A stretch of DNA of 64,000 nucleotides from the NCBI GenBank assembly GCA_963701385.1, contig CAVOZW010000004.1, forward strand, positions 1-64,000. Direction: 5' to 3'. The translations under genes and the position numbers were made by a program. The stretch comes from B30-G6 sp963701385 (GTDB lineage Bacteria > Desulfobacterota > Desulfobacteria > Desulfobacterales > B30-G6). Positions 24,901 to 32,406 of this stretch are shown here, piece by piece (the first letter of the stretch is position 1; each line of letters starts with the position of its first letter). The notes beneath the pieces are model-generated. The model was not told the DNA's origin, did no database searches, and saw nothing but the letters and a program-made list of their open reading frames with translations.

Positions 24901-25432
24901 GCTGGTTCTCGCCACCGGCATCGTTCCCCAATTGCCTGAAAATGTGGCCGGCGCATTTGCTGCTCAAATAGATCGAGACGGTTTTTTTATGGAAGCGGAA
25001 TCCAAGTGGCGTCCTGTCGACGCGCTCAAGGAGGGTGTTTTTAGCTGTGGGATAGCATTATCGCCCCGATCGGTTCCGGATACCATCGCCAGCGCCGGCG
25101 CTGCCGCTCAAAGATCACTGCGAATTCTCGCTCACGAACATTTGTGGGCCGGAAAAATCGTCTCCTCGGTTCGACATAGCCTCTGCAGCCTTTGTGAACA
25201 GTGTATCGATACGTGCCCTTACAACGCAAGGCGCCTGGACCCGGACCGAAAAAAAATCGTGGTCAACACGGCCATGTGTCAGGGCTGCGGCGACTGTGCT
25301 ACGGCATGTCCCAACGGCGCATCAATTATCCGTGGCTTCTCCGATCATCAATTGCTCGACATGATCGATGCGGCCCTTGAGAGCACATGGATGCATCCAT
25401 CCCTTGCCGGCCCAGACGATTCGAAATCATGA
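21971..25432 (+). CDS. Double HdrA with an internal response-regulator receiver domain
   Basis: This 1153-residue protein has a first HdrA unit with GAGISGIRSAL FAD fold, HCGMCKMLP, [4Fe-4S] CVGCGVCETVCP (about 118) and CSHCGECEKVCP (about 165). A complete CheY-like receiver follows at about 190-310: DDE, phosphoacceptor Asp240 in LTDIKMPGMDG, Thr in MMTAFA, and Lys290 in LMKPF. The HdrA fold then resumes (VGAIVFSGG, CVGSRD, CSSVCC). A second HdrA unit starts near 719 (VVGGGIAGMHAAL, CVDSRQ, CSRVCC) and ends with CSLCEQCIDTCP and CQGCGDCATACP. HdrA is the flavin electron-bifurcating core. A receiver here suggests control by phosphorylation. The frame is intact throughout, and kinase genes follow at once. 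Confidence 0.88.
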   Translation: MGKKTGKALVVGAGISGIRSALDLAETGYGVTLIDRESHMGGILSQLDDQFPSNHCGMCKMLPLVRRDQSSQFCLRKGLFHENIDILLDTEIIAIDGEPGKFSVSVRKKPTWVDPQRCVGCGVCETVCPVEIPDPFNEGLTTRKAIYLPVPHMIPNPYIIDMAACSHCGECEKVCPTQAIQLSLEKRKDFHILVVDDERIVRDSLKEWLDEEGFFVEEAESGSVALEKLSKQTFDLMLTDIKMPGMDGVDLLKKAKEGFPDLCVLMMTAFATVETAVDAMKMGAQDYLMKPFDPERMIAKIVQIYEEIDAGDVRDLQVGAIVFSGGTAYFDPAESKNIYGYRTNPSVITSLELERLLSGTGPTQGRLVRPHDGKTIEKIAWIQCVGSRDVQHNADYCSSVCCMVATKEAMLVKKKSPLPVKTTIFYMDMRTFGKTFQRYRDSAEQTHGVQFERARIHSITTDVASGDPLIRYAQTDGSIQNETFDMVVLAVGQRPAKGIEDLAKRMNVSLNTWGFIQTKPLSPVATDRLGVLAGGSFSGLKDISESVMYASAAALEASRILHVAGGSLSDESFSEPAFKDVSREVPKMLVAVCTCGNKYSEHLDVQALTHQLEQDPCVDQVVFIQQSCTAAGWKKLTEIIQAAKPNRILLGACHPYLYIRKLRELSRQVHLDAEMIDVVDIMSANFANAINPTNPLSTLKMGISRLKNMDPLPTTTLPVIRRALVVGGGIAGMHAALAIADHGYPVDLVEQSDRLGGNLLWLHQTIEGVPLEPYLHESVQAVEKHPLVQVHLQTKIAAAFGEVGEFYTTIEDGEGAIETIQHATTVLATGGTEATTSAYGYGTSQNVVTQKELESRLAEGDVDPGKLDSVVMIQCVDSRQEPRNYCSRVCCLTSLKHALTLKKANPQLAVYILYRDMMTLGFTESYFTAARRAGILFVQYDLDHKPRVTISPESNGPLYITVRDPILARPLEIEADLLVLATGIVPQLPENVAGAFAAQIDRDGFFMEAESKWRPVDALKEGVFSCGIALSPRSVPDTIASAGAAAQRSLRILAHEHLWAGKIVSSVRHSLCSLCEQCIDTCPYNARRLDPDRKKIVVNTAMCQGCGDCATACPNGASIIRGFSDHQLLDMIDAALESTWMHPSLAGPDDSKS

Positions 25433-25439
25433 ACCGCTT

Positions 25440-27710
25440 ATGCTGAAACTTTTCAACATATTACGCACCAAACTCGTCTCCAAGATCGTATTGACCGTGG
25501 GACTCGTCTTTCTGGTCTCCGTTTCAATCTGGACCTATGTCAATGTGCGCTACCAGAAGGAAAAGGAGATGCAGAACATTGTGGAAACCACCGACAGGCT
25601 TACGACCACTATCCGCTTGGGAACCCATTACGCCATGATGCTCAATTCCAGGGATGACATCAACCAGATCATCATGAATATCGGGCGACTTCCCGAAATA
25701 GAGAACATCCGTATATACAACAAGAAAGGGGAAATCAAATATTCGAACCGACCGTCTGAGGTGGAACGCTCAACGAACATCAAGGCCGAAGCCTGCGACA
25801 TCTGCCACCAATCAGAGCCACCCCCTTTCGAACTCGCCCTCCATGAAAGAACGCGTATCGTAAACGACAGCGAAGGATATCGACGTCTCGGCATCATCAG
25901 CCCCATCCGCAACGAACCAGGCTGTTCCACGGATGATTGCCACGTCCACCCACGGGACAAAAAGATTTTAGGCGCCCTGGACCTGGTGGTCTCTCTTGAA
26001 GCAACCGATCAGTCCTTGTATCAACTTCAGCGTGGCATCATCATTCTGTCCATATCTGTTTTTCTTCTCACGTCCACCATCATCTTTTTCTTCGTGCTCA
26101 GGTTTGTCAACCATCCCGTTAAGAAACTCATCACCCGCACCCGGGAAATCGCAAAGGGTGACTATGACAGCAAGGTCCAGCTTTCACAGAAAGATGAAAT
26201 GGGTCAGTTGGGAAACGCCATCGACAAAATGGGTTCCGAGATCGCCCAAAAAGAAAAGGCCCTGCACATGCAACGGGATGAATATATGCAACTGTTTGAA
26301 CAGGTCCCCTGCATCATTACGGTCCAGAACCGAAACTTCAAGCTGCTGCGCTTCAACAAGGAGTTCTCGGACCGGTTTGACCCCAAACGCGGTGATTTCT
26401 GCTATCATGCCTATAAAGGCCGTTCGGAAAAGTGCGAGCGTTGTCCGGTTGAATGGACATTTGCGGACGGCAAGTCATACTCCACCGAAGAGACCGGCAT
26501 CGACAAAGACGGCACCATCAAACACTGGATCGTGCGGACATCACCCATCGTCAACGAAAAGGGTGAGGTTGTTGCCGCCATGGAGATCTCCCACGACATT
26601 TCCGAGCACCGGCAACTCGAAGTCGACCTGGAACGGTCAGAAAAAAAATACCGCGCCATATTCAACAATATACCCAACCCCGTGTTTGTCCTCGATATCA
26701 AGACCCTCGCTATCCTGGACTGCAATATGAGTGTTGAGACCGTGTACGGATTTACCGCACAAGAAATCGTCGATCGATCGTTTTTAGATCTGTTCCGTAA
26801 AGAAGAAAGGCAGCATTATGCAAGCAAGCTGAAAGCATCCTCTGTCATCAACCAGGCCAAACATTTGACCAAATCCCACAAGGAGCTTTTCGTCGACATT
26901 CGAATATCCCTTTCCGAATATTCAGAGCAAGCGGTTCTCCTGGTCACCACCAGTGACATCACCAAACGTCTGGAGGCGGAACAGCAACTGATCCAGGCCA
27001 GTAAAATGGCTACACTGGGCGAAATGGCCACTGGTGTTGCCCACGAACTGAATCAGCCCCTTTCCGTTATCAAGACCGCCAGCAGCTTTTTCATCAAGAA
27101 GATCAAGGGCGGCGAAACCATTGAAAAAAAGATCCTGGATACCATGCTGACAAAGGTGGACAGCAATGTCGACCGCGCTGCCCGAATTATCAACCACATG
27201 CGTCAGTTTGCCAGGAAAACAGACATGACGATGCAGAAAATCTCCATCAGCGACGTTCTCCATAATGCCTGCGAGATTTTCAGCCAGCAGCTGAAGGTCA
27301 GAGGAATCGTGGTGGTCCAGGATATGAGCCAGACCTTACCCAGGGTTCTTGCCGACCCGGGCCGCCTCGAGCAGGTATTCATCAATCTCCTGCTCAATGC
27401 CAGGGACGCCATCGAGGAGAAAACATCTGCTGCAACCGCTATCGCTCATGAAGAACAGATCACGCTTCGAACATTCAAGGACGGAGACCGGGTTGTCGCC
27501 GAGGTCTGCGACACGGGTGTCGGTATTCCAAAACACGTTTTGGACAAAATCTTCGAACCTTTTTTCACCACCAAGGAAGTGGGCAAGGGGACCGGTTTAG
27601 GTCTATCCATCAGCTACGGCATTGTCAAAGACTGCGGGGGGCTGATAGAGGCGTCGCCCAACAAGGACCAGGGCACTTGCTTTAGGGTGTCGTTTCCGGT
27701 GCCAAAATAG
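25440..27710 (+). CDS. Sensor histidine kinase with c-type heme motifs in the sensor domain
   Basis: The ATG at 25440, seven bases after the HdrA stop, gives 756 residues. A signal anchor covers about 14-35. The periplasmic domain holds CDICH (119-123, a CXXCH c-type heme site) and CSTDDCH (162-168, a CX4CH site). A second helix follows at about 200-222, then HAMP (about 222-275), a PAS-like domain with CYHAYKGRSEKCERC, a second PAS, HisKA with His535 in VAHELNQPL, and HATPase_c (NLLLNARDAI, DTGVGIP, GTGLGLSI). A periplasmic heme would let it sense redox state or a gas. Its position suggests it may phosphorylate the receiver within the adjoining HdrA. Confidence 0.85.
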   Translation: MLKLFNILRTKLVSKIVLTVGLVFLVSVSIWTYVNVRYQKEKEMQNIVETTDRLTTTIRLGTHYAMMLNSRDDINQIIMNIGRLPEIENIRIYNKKGEIKYSNRPSEVERSTNIKAEACDICHQSEPPPFELALHERTRIVNDSEGYRRLGIISPIRNEPGCSTDDCHVHPRDKKILGALDLVVSLEATDQSLYQLQRGIIILSISVFLLTSTIIFFFVLRFVNHPVKKLITRTREIAKGDYDSKVQLSQKDEMGQLGNAIDKMGSEIAQKEKALHMQRDEYMQLFEQVPCIITVQNRNFKLLRFNKEFSDRFDPKRGDFCYHAYKGRSEKCERCPVEWTFADGKSYSTEETGIDKDGTIKHWIVRTSPIVNEKGEVVAAMEISHDISEHRQLEVDLERSEKKYRAIFNNIPNPVFVLDIKTLAILDCNMSVETVYGFTAQEIVDRSFLDLFRKEERQHYASKLKASSVINQAKHLTKSHKELFVDIRISLSEYSEQAVLLVTTSDITKRLEAEQQLIQASKMATLGEMATGVAHELNQPLSVIKTASSFFIKKIKGGETIEKKILDTMLTKVDSNVDRAARIINHMRQFARKTDMTMQKISISDVLHNACEIFSQQLKVRGIVVVQDMSQTLPRVLADPGRLEQVFINLLLNARDAIEEKTSAATAIAHEEQITLRTFKDGDRVVAEVCDTGVGIPKHVLDKIFEPFFTTKEVGKGTGLGLSISYGIVKDCGGLIEASPNKDQGTCFRVSFPVPK

Positions 27711-27899
27711 AGGGTTCGAGGGTACGAGGTTTCCAGGGTCCAAGGGTAGCTAATAGCGGATAGCTGGTGGCAGCAGCATAGCTTCCCAGCCTCCTGGCCT
27801 CCCGGCATACAAGGGGTCGAGGGTTGCTAACAGCTGCAAGCCAAAAGCGGTTAGCGGGCTTACAGCTTACCGCTTAAAGCTTAACGCTGAGAGAAGAAA
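27711..27899 (+). repeat. Gap filled with degenerate AGCT and GGGTTCGAGGG repeats
   Basis: This 189-base gap holds no gene. It starts with G-rich units (GGGTTCGAGGG, GGGTCCAAGGG). Units such as GCTAATAGCGGATAGC, AACAGCTGC and TTACAGCTTACCGCTTAAAGC follow. Similar G-rich units occur at about 7706-7735 and, on the other strand, at about 11617-11650. A GAGAGAAGAAA binding site ends the gap. Confidence 0.5.
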
Positions 27900-29027
27900 A
27901 TGAATACATCCCAAGAAAAGAAGCAAATTCTTTTGGTGGACGATGAGGAAGATATCCGTGATGTCCTCAGTATGACCTTGTCGGACATGGGATACCAGGT
28001 GTTGACAGCGGCAAATGGCAAAACCGCATGGGAAACCTTTTTGGCGGAGAAACCGCCCATCGTTCTGACTGACATCAAGATGCCCCTCATGGATGGCATC
28101 GAACTTTTGCAGTGCATCAAACGTGAGAATCCTGAGGCAGAAGTCATCATGATCACCGGCCACGGTGACATGGACCTGGCCATCAAGAGTCTGAAGCACC
28201 GTGCCACCGATTTCATTACCAAACCCATCAATGTCGACGCCCTGGAAATTTCCCTGAAAAGGGTCCAGGAAAAAATTGTCACCCGCAAACAACTCCAGCA
28301 ATACACGGAAAACCTTGAAAGGCTCATCCGCGAAAAAACTGAACTTCAGGACAACCTCTCAAATCTGGGTCTCATGGTAGGATCTATTTCACACGGGATC
28401 AAGGGACTGCTGACCGGTCTGGATGGTGGTCTCTATCTACTCGAATCAGGTTTGAAGTCCCACGACCTCATGAAGATCGAGGAAGGGGGCGATATACTCA
28501 AAATGATGGTGGAACGGATTCGGCGAATGGTGAGTGACATCCTTTTCTACGCCAAAGAAAGAAATCTGAGACGCGATGAAATCGATATTCTCACCTTTGC
28601 CAACGACGTCATGCGGGTCGTTGAACCCAAGAGCAAAACACTCAACATCACGCTGGTAAAAGATTTCGATTTCTCCATCGCAAAAATTCATATTGATGCC
28701 GGATTTGTCCACTCCGCCCTCATCAACATCCTTGAAAATGCCATCGATGCCTGCACGAGAAACGACCAGCAAAAACAACCCAAAATCGTATTTTCGGTCA
28801 AGAATGACGAAAAGCACCTTTTCTTTGTGGTCAGCGACAATGGCATCGGAATGGACACAATGACCCGGGAAAATTTGTTTTCACTTTTTTACTCTTCTAA
28901 GGGCCGTGAGGGAACCGGGTTGGGACTCTTTCTTTCCAACAAGATCATCGCTCAGCACGGCGGGTCCATCAGCGTGGATTCCAAAGAAGGTCAGGGATCC
29001 CGGTTTAGCATTAAAATTCCCATTTAG
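27900..29027 (+). CDS. Receiver-histidine kinase, cytoplasmic
   Basis: This 375-residue protein has an N-terminal receiver (about 10-125: DDEED, Asp in LTDIKMPLMDG, Thr in MITGHG, Lys in ITKPIN), a coiled-coil linker, a HisKA-like helix with His in SISHGIKGLL, and a HATPase_c domain (NILENAIDAC, DNGIGMD, GTGLGLFL). It has no membrane segment. With the receiver in front of the kinase it could take phosphate or be switched by the upstream heme-motif kinase and then act on the HdrA receiver or others. It is the last gene of this run. Confidence 0.82.
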   Translation: MNTSQEKKQILLVDDEEDIRDVLSMTLSDMGYQVLTAANGKTAWETFLAEKPPIVLTDIKMPLMDGIELLQCIKRENPEAEVIMITGHGDMDLAIKSLKHRATDFITKPINVDALEISLKRVQEKIVTRKQLQQYTENLERLIREKTELQDNLSNLGLMVGSISHGIKGLLTGLDGGLYLLESGLKSHDLMKIEEGGDILKMMVERIRRMVSDILFYAKERNLRRDEIDILTFANDVMRVVEPKSKTLNITLVKDFDFSIAKIHIDAGFVHSALINILENAIDACTRNDQQKQPKIVFSVKNDEKHLFFVVSDNGIGMDTMTRENLFSLFYSSKGREGTGLGLFLSNKIIAQHGGSISVDSKEGQGSRFSIKIPI

Positions 29028-29050
29028 CCCGAACATTTCATGAAGCTTCT

Positions 29051-29194
29051 AGAAGCCATCTCAAAAAAAGGGTTTTGATTCAAGTTCAAGGCGGGCCCGA
29101 ACTTCAACGCGCAGGCATACTGTAGTATTCCGAGGAGTTGAAGCAAGGGACCAACACAGAAATTGGGCCAAAAAACTTTTTTGAGATAGCTTCT
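29051..29194. repeat. 144-base inverted-repeat element (MITE-like)
   Basis: Ends AGAAGCCATCTCAAAAAA and TTTTTTGAGATAGCTTCT are inverted copies with one mismatch. Inside, TTCAAC pairs with GTTGAA around an imperfect palindrome GGCATACTGTAGTATTCC. No coding sequence fits. Its right end touches the stop codon of the convergent gene at 29193. It could be a small non-autonomous element or a bidirectional terminator. Confidence 0.65.
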
Positions 29195-29696
29195 AATCGC
29201 TTGCCGTCTCCTTGGCAAGCTCCTCGGGGCTCATGGTCCAGAAAGGCTTGCCATCTTTGGTCAGTCTGACTTTCAATTCAAAGAAATCGCCCTTTTTTAT
29301 TTTTGATGCCATGAACACAAATTTACCGCCGATCTCCGCCCATGCCCCTCTGATTTTTAATTCGTCACCTTTTTTGAGCCCTATCTGTTTGGACCCCAAA
29401 TACCATTCCGGGCAAATATGAACCAGGGTCGTATCGCCTTCGGATTCCGCCAGGAGAAGGGCAACCCCCGGCGCCATACCCTTGATCGGTACCACTGTCG
29501 TTATCTTCTTGACAGACCCCTTGAGACGGTCCATCTCTGATGGGTTGTAGTATTGGTTGTAGGTACTGCCTAGTTCCCATCCGCCCATGTCTTTGGGACC
29601 TTCTGCAAAACCGAAACCGGCTCCCATGGCAAGCATCACGAGAATGGGCAATACCCACCGGCCTGGCCACAGCATGTGACGTTTTTCAGATATCAT
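29193..29696 (-). CDS. Exported small protein, OB-fold-like
   Basis: I do not recognise this protein firmly. It has 167 residues, with a signal peptide of about 31 residues (hydrophobic stretch ending GFGFA). The mature part is beta-rich with LKKGDELKIRGAWAEIGGKFVFMASKI, a pattern typical of OB-fold (BOF-type) periplasmic domains, and a Pro-Trp-rich C-terminus. The stop codon lies within the last bases of the inverted-repeat element. It is in the same direction as miaA, 129 bases downstream of it. Confidence 0.55.
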   Translation of the reverse strand: MISEKRHMLWPGRWVLPILVMLAMGAGFGFAEGPKDMGGWELGSTYNQYYNPSEMDRLKGSVKKITTVVPIKGMAPGVALLLAESEGDTTLVHICPEWYLGSKQIGLKKGDELKIRGAWAEIGGKFVFMASKIKKGDFFELKVRLTKDGKPFWTMSPEELAKETASD

Positions 29697-29825
29697 TTTC
29701 GTTTCCTTTCCTGTTTTGGTAATATCAGCGGGTGCTTGGGATTGAACCGCTCCTCGATCAATATGAACATGCCCGGCGGGGTTGTCAAAGCAATTTCTTG
29801 ACCTTTATCTTCGGAACGCCGACAT

Positions 29826-30776
29826 TTAGCCTTGATTGACGGATGGATTTGACAGAAATTTCTGAACCCGGTTTTCCACATCGCTGGAAATGACCGGGTC
29901 CACCCAGACAACCTCATTGTCGGCCTTGAACCATGTCATCTGGCGCTTGGCATATCGCCGGGTGTCTCGCTTCAATGTCCGGATGGTTTCCGGCCAAGCC
30001 AGGCGTCCGTCCAAGAAATCAACCAGGTGGCGATAGCCGATGGACTGCATGGATTTCAATTCACCTGAATACCCCGCTGCCCTCAGGTTTCTGACTTCAT
30101 CCAGGAAACCCGCATCGATCATCCTTTCAACACGTTCATCGATGCGATCGTAAAGTTGTTCCCGGTTCATATGCAGCCCCAATTTCAACGTCGTCAGCCT
30201 GCTTTCCTGAAAGCGGTGTCTTTGTCTATAATCGGAAATCGGTATACCTGTTGTTTCATAAACCTCAAGGGCACGTGTGATGCGGTAGGTATCATTGACA
30301 TGCAATTTCCGTGCAGTTACCGGATCGACCCGCATCAATCGTTGCAAAAGGGATCCTGTACCCTCTTCCTCGGCCTCCTGTTTCAACCTCAGTCGCACCT
30401 GTTCGTCCGCGGGCCGCGCATCAAACAGTCCAAAGATAAGCGACTTGATATAGAGCCCTGTGCCCCCCACCACAAACGGCAATACCTGCTTGTCCTGTAG
30501 TGTCGTTACGATGGAAAGCGACAGACTGGCGTAGCTTTCCGCATCGAAAGGCTCGTCCGGGTCGACGATATCCAGCATGTGATGGCGCACCATGGATCGT
30601 TCCGCCGGGGTCGGCTTGGCCGTACCGATATCCATATGCCGATAGATCTGCATGGAGTCCGCTCCGATGATTTCTCCTCCGAACGACTTCGCCAGTTGGA
30701 TGGCAAACGATGTTTTGCCGATCCCGGTGGGACCGCAGACAATGATCACCTTTGGTTTTGATGGATAAGCTTGCAT
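29826..30776 (-). CDS. miaA: tRNA dimethylallyltransferase
   Basis: This 316-residue protein adds a dimethylallyl group to A37 of tRNAs that read UNN codons. The P loop GPTGIGKTSF is at about 15-24, followed by GADSMQIYRHMDIGTAKPT, HHMLDI, VVGGTGLYIKSL, and RRYAKRQMTWF near the C-terminus. All are hallmark MiaA motifs at the usual spacing and length. It stands alone between the exported protein and the divergent kinase gene. Confidence 0.95.
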   Translation of the reverse strand: MQAYPSKPKVIIVCGPTGIGKTSFAIQLAKSFGGEIIGADSMQIYRHMDIGTAKPTPAERSMVRHHMLDIVDPDEPFDAESYASLSLSIVTTLQDKQVLPFVVGGTGLYIKSLIFGLFDARPADEQVRLRLKQEAEEEGTGSLLQRLMRVDPVTARKLHVNDTYRITRALEVYETTGIPISDYRQRHRFQESRLTTLKLGLHMNREQLYDRIDERVERMIDAGFLDEVRNLRAAGYSGELKSMQSIGYRHLVDFLDGRLAWPETIRTLKRDTRRYAKRQMTWFKADNEVVWVDPVISSDVENRVQKFLSNPSVNQG

Positions 30777-30889
30777 CGCGATCGTCTCGTTTTCTTTTCG
30801 AGTCCATACCTATTTGAAATTTAATTAGAATAATAGTATACAAATCATCAAAGTCAGGGTCAAGGATACAAGGCATGAGCCAAAAGCGC

Positions 30890-30947
30890 TTGGTTGACCT
30901 TGGTTGCCGGAGCGGTTTCGGAGCGTCTGCCTGACAACAACGATAAC
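30890..30947 (+). repeat. Dispersed intergenic repeat, family B, copy 1
   Basis: GGTTGACCTTGGTTGCC, AGCGGTTTCGGAGCGT and ACAACAACGATAA occur in the same order and orientation at 56401-56457 with a few changes. This copy ends about 20 bases before the start of the kinase gene at 30967. Confidence 0.55.
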
Positions 30948-30966
30948 ATCAAACTGGAAAAATCCC

Positions 30967-32406
30967 ATGAACATAGCCGTCGTCGGGGGCGGGACAAAAT
31001 GCGCCCAGTTATTGAAACTCATCGATCAGCACCAATTTGAAACAATACACCCCAGGATTGTTGCGGTGGCAGACCTGAGGACCGATGCCCCCGGTATACG
31101 CCTGGCAAAGGAAAAGGGCCTTTTCACAACCACCGACTATAACGACCTGTTTTTGCGTGACGATATCGAGCTTATCATAGAGCTTACCGGCAATGCAGAC
31201 ATTATCTATGACATCCTTGAAAAAAAGGGATCCGACGTTCGTGCCATCTCCACGCGGACCGCACAGCTTTTCTGGGAAATCGCCCGTATATCCAACATGC
31301 AGAAGAAAACCAGCCAGGAACTCTACGAAGCCAAGGCCCTGTACAAAACGATGATCAACGAACTGATCCAGGAAGATGTCCTCGTTATCGGACATGACTA
31401 CCGTATCATCGACGTCAACAACACCGTCCTCAACCGCTTGGGACTCAAGAAAGAGGAGGTGGTGGGAAAATACTGCTATGAAATCACCCATCGCCAGTCC
31501 TTTCCATGTACCGGAGACAAGCACCCCTGCCCCTTGATAAAAACCATGGAAACCATCGAGCCATCCCAAACCACCCATGTTCACCTGGACAAGGATGACA
31601 AGGAAATATATTACTCCATCTCCACCTATCCGCTCATCGAAGGCGGAGACATCCTGGGGGTGGTGGAGATATCGAGAGACATCACCGCTGAAATCAACAT
31701 TCAAAAGGCCATGATGCAGCAGGAAAAGCTGGCATCCATCGGGCGGCTTTCGGCGGGAGTCGCCCACGAAATCAACAATCCCCTCACCACCATCTTGACA
31801 ACCGCCATGCTGCTTCAAGAAGATACCCAACCTCAAGACCCCATGTACGCAGAATTGGAGACCATTGCCAAAGAAACGCTACGCTGCCGGAAGATTGTCA
31901 CCAGCCTGCTCGATTTTGCCCGGCAGACCAGACCGGACAAAAAAGAGCACGATCTCAATGACATCGTCAAGGAGAGTCTCCTGCTGGTCAAAAAACAGGC
32001 CGCTTTCAAAGATGTCTCCGTGGAACAGGACCTGGCGTCTTCTTTGCCGCCTGTTCTCGTGGACAAGGGCCAGATCCAGCAGGCGCTTATCAACCTTTTG
32101 CTCAACGCTATCGAGGCCACCGCTCCCGGTGGTTATGTGCGGGTTCTAACCAAGAAAGTTCCTGAAAATCGTGAAATCCAGGTGTCCGTGGCCGACAATG
32201 GAGCGGGCATTTCCGAACACGATTTGCTAAAAATTTTTGATCCCTTCTTCACAACCAAGGATGACGGCAGCGGCCTTGGACTGGCCATTACACACGGCAT
32301 CGTCGAACAGCACAACGGCGCCATCGAGGCGCAGAGCAGGCTAGGGCATGGAACGACCTTTACCATCAAACTTCCCCTGGCAGAGGATAAGATTCATGAA
32401 GGCTGA
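30967..32406 (+). CDS. Histidine kinase with N-terminal Rossmann-type sensor
   Basis: The ATG at 30967 gives 479 residues; earlier in-frame codons fall in the repeat. Residues 1-110 form a Rossmann fold like the NAD-binding part of homoserine or other dehydrogenases (AVVGGGTKCAQLL, ADLRTDAPG, ELTGN). It is followed by PAS (about 130-240, with CYEITHRQSFPC), HisKA with His267 in VAHEINNPL, and HATPase_c (NLLLNAIEAT, DNGAGIS, GSGLGLAI). There is no membrane segment. An NAD(H)-sensing role is inferred from the fold. Its stop overlaps the start of an NtrC-type regulator, its likely partner. Confidence 0.85.
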   Translation: MNIAVVGGGTKCAQLLKLIDQHQFETIHPRIVAVADLRTDAPGIRLAKEKGLFTTTDYNDLFLRDDIELIIELTGNADIIYDILEKKGSDVRAISTRTAQLFWEIARISNMQKKTSQELYEAKALYKTMINELIQEDVLVIGHDYRIIDVNNTVLNRLGLKKEEVVGKYCYEITHRQSFPCTGDKHPCPLIKTMETIEPSQTTHVHLDKDDKEIYYSISTYPLIEGGDILGVVEISRDITAEINIQKAMMQQEKLASIGRLSAGVAHEINNPLTTILTTAMLLQEDTQPQDPMYAELETIAKETLRCRKIVTSLLDFARQTRPDKKEHDLNDIVKESLLLVKKQAAFKDVSVEQDLASSLPPVLVDKGQIQQALINLLLNAIEATAPGGYVRVLTKKVPENREIQVSVADNGAGISEHDLLKIFDPFFTTKDDGSGLGLAITHGIVEQHNGAIEAQSRLGHGTTFTIKLPLAEDKIHEG

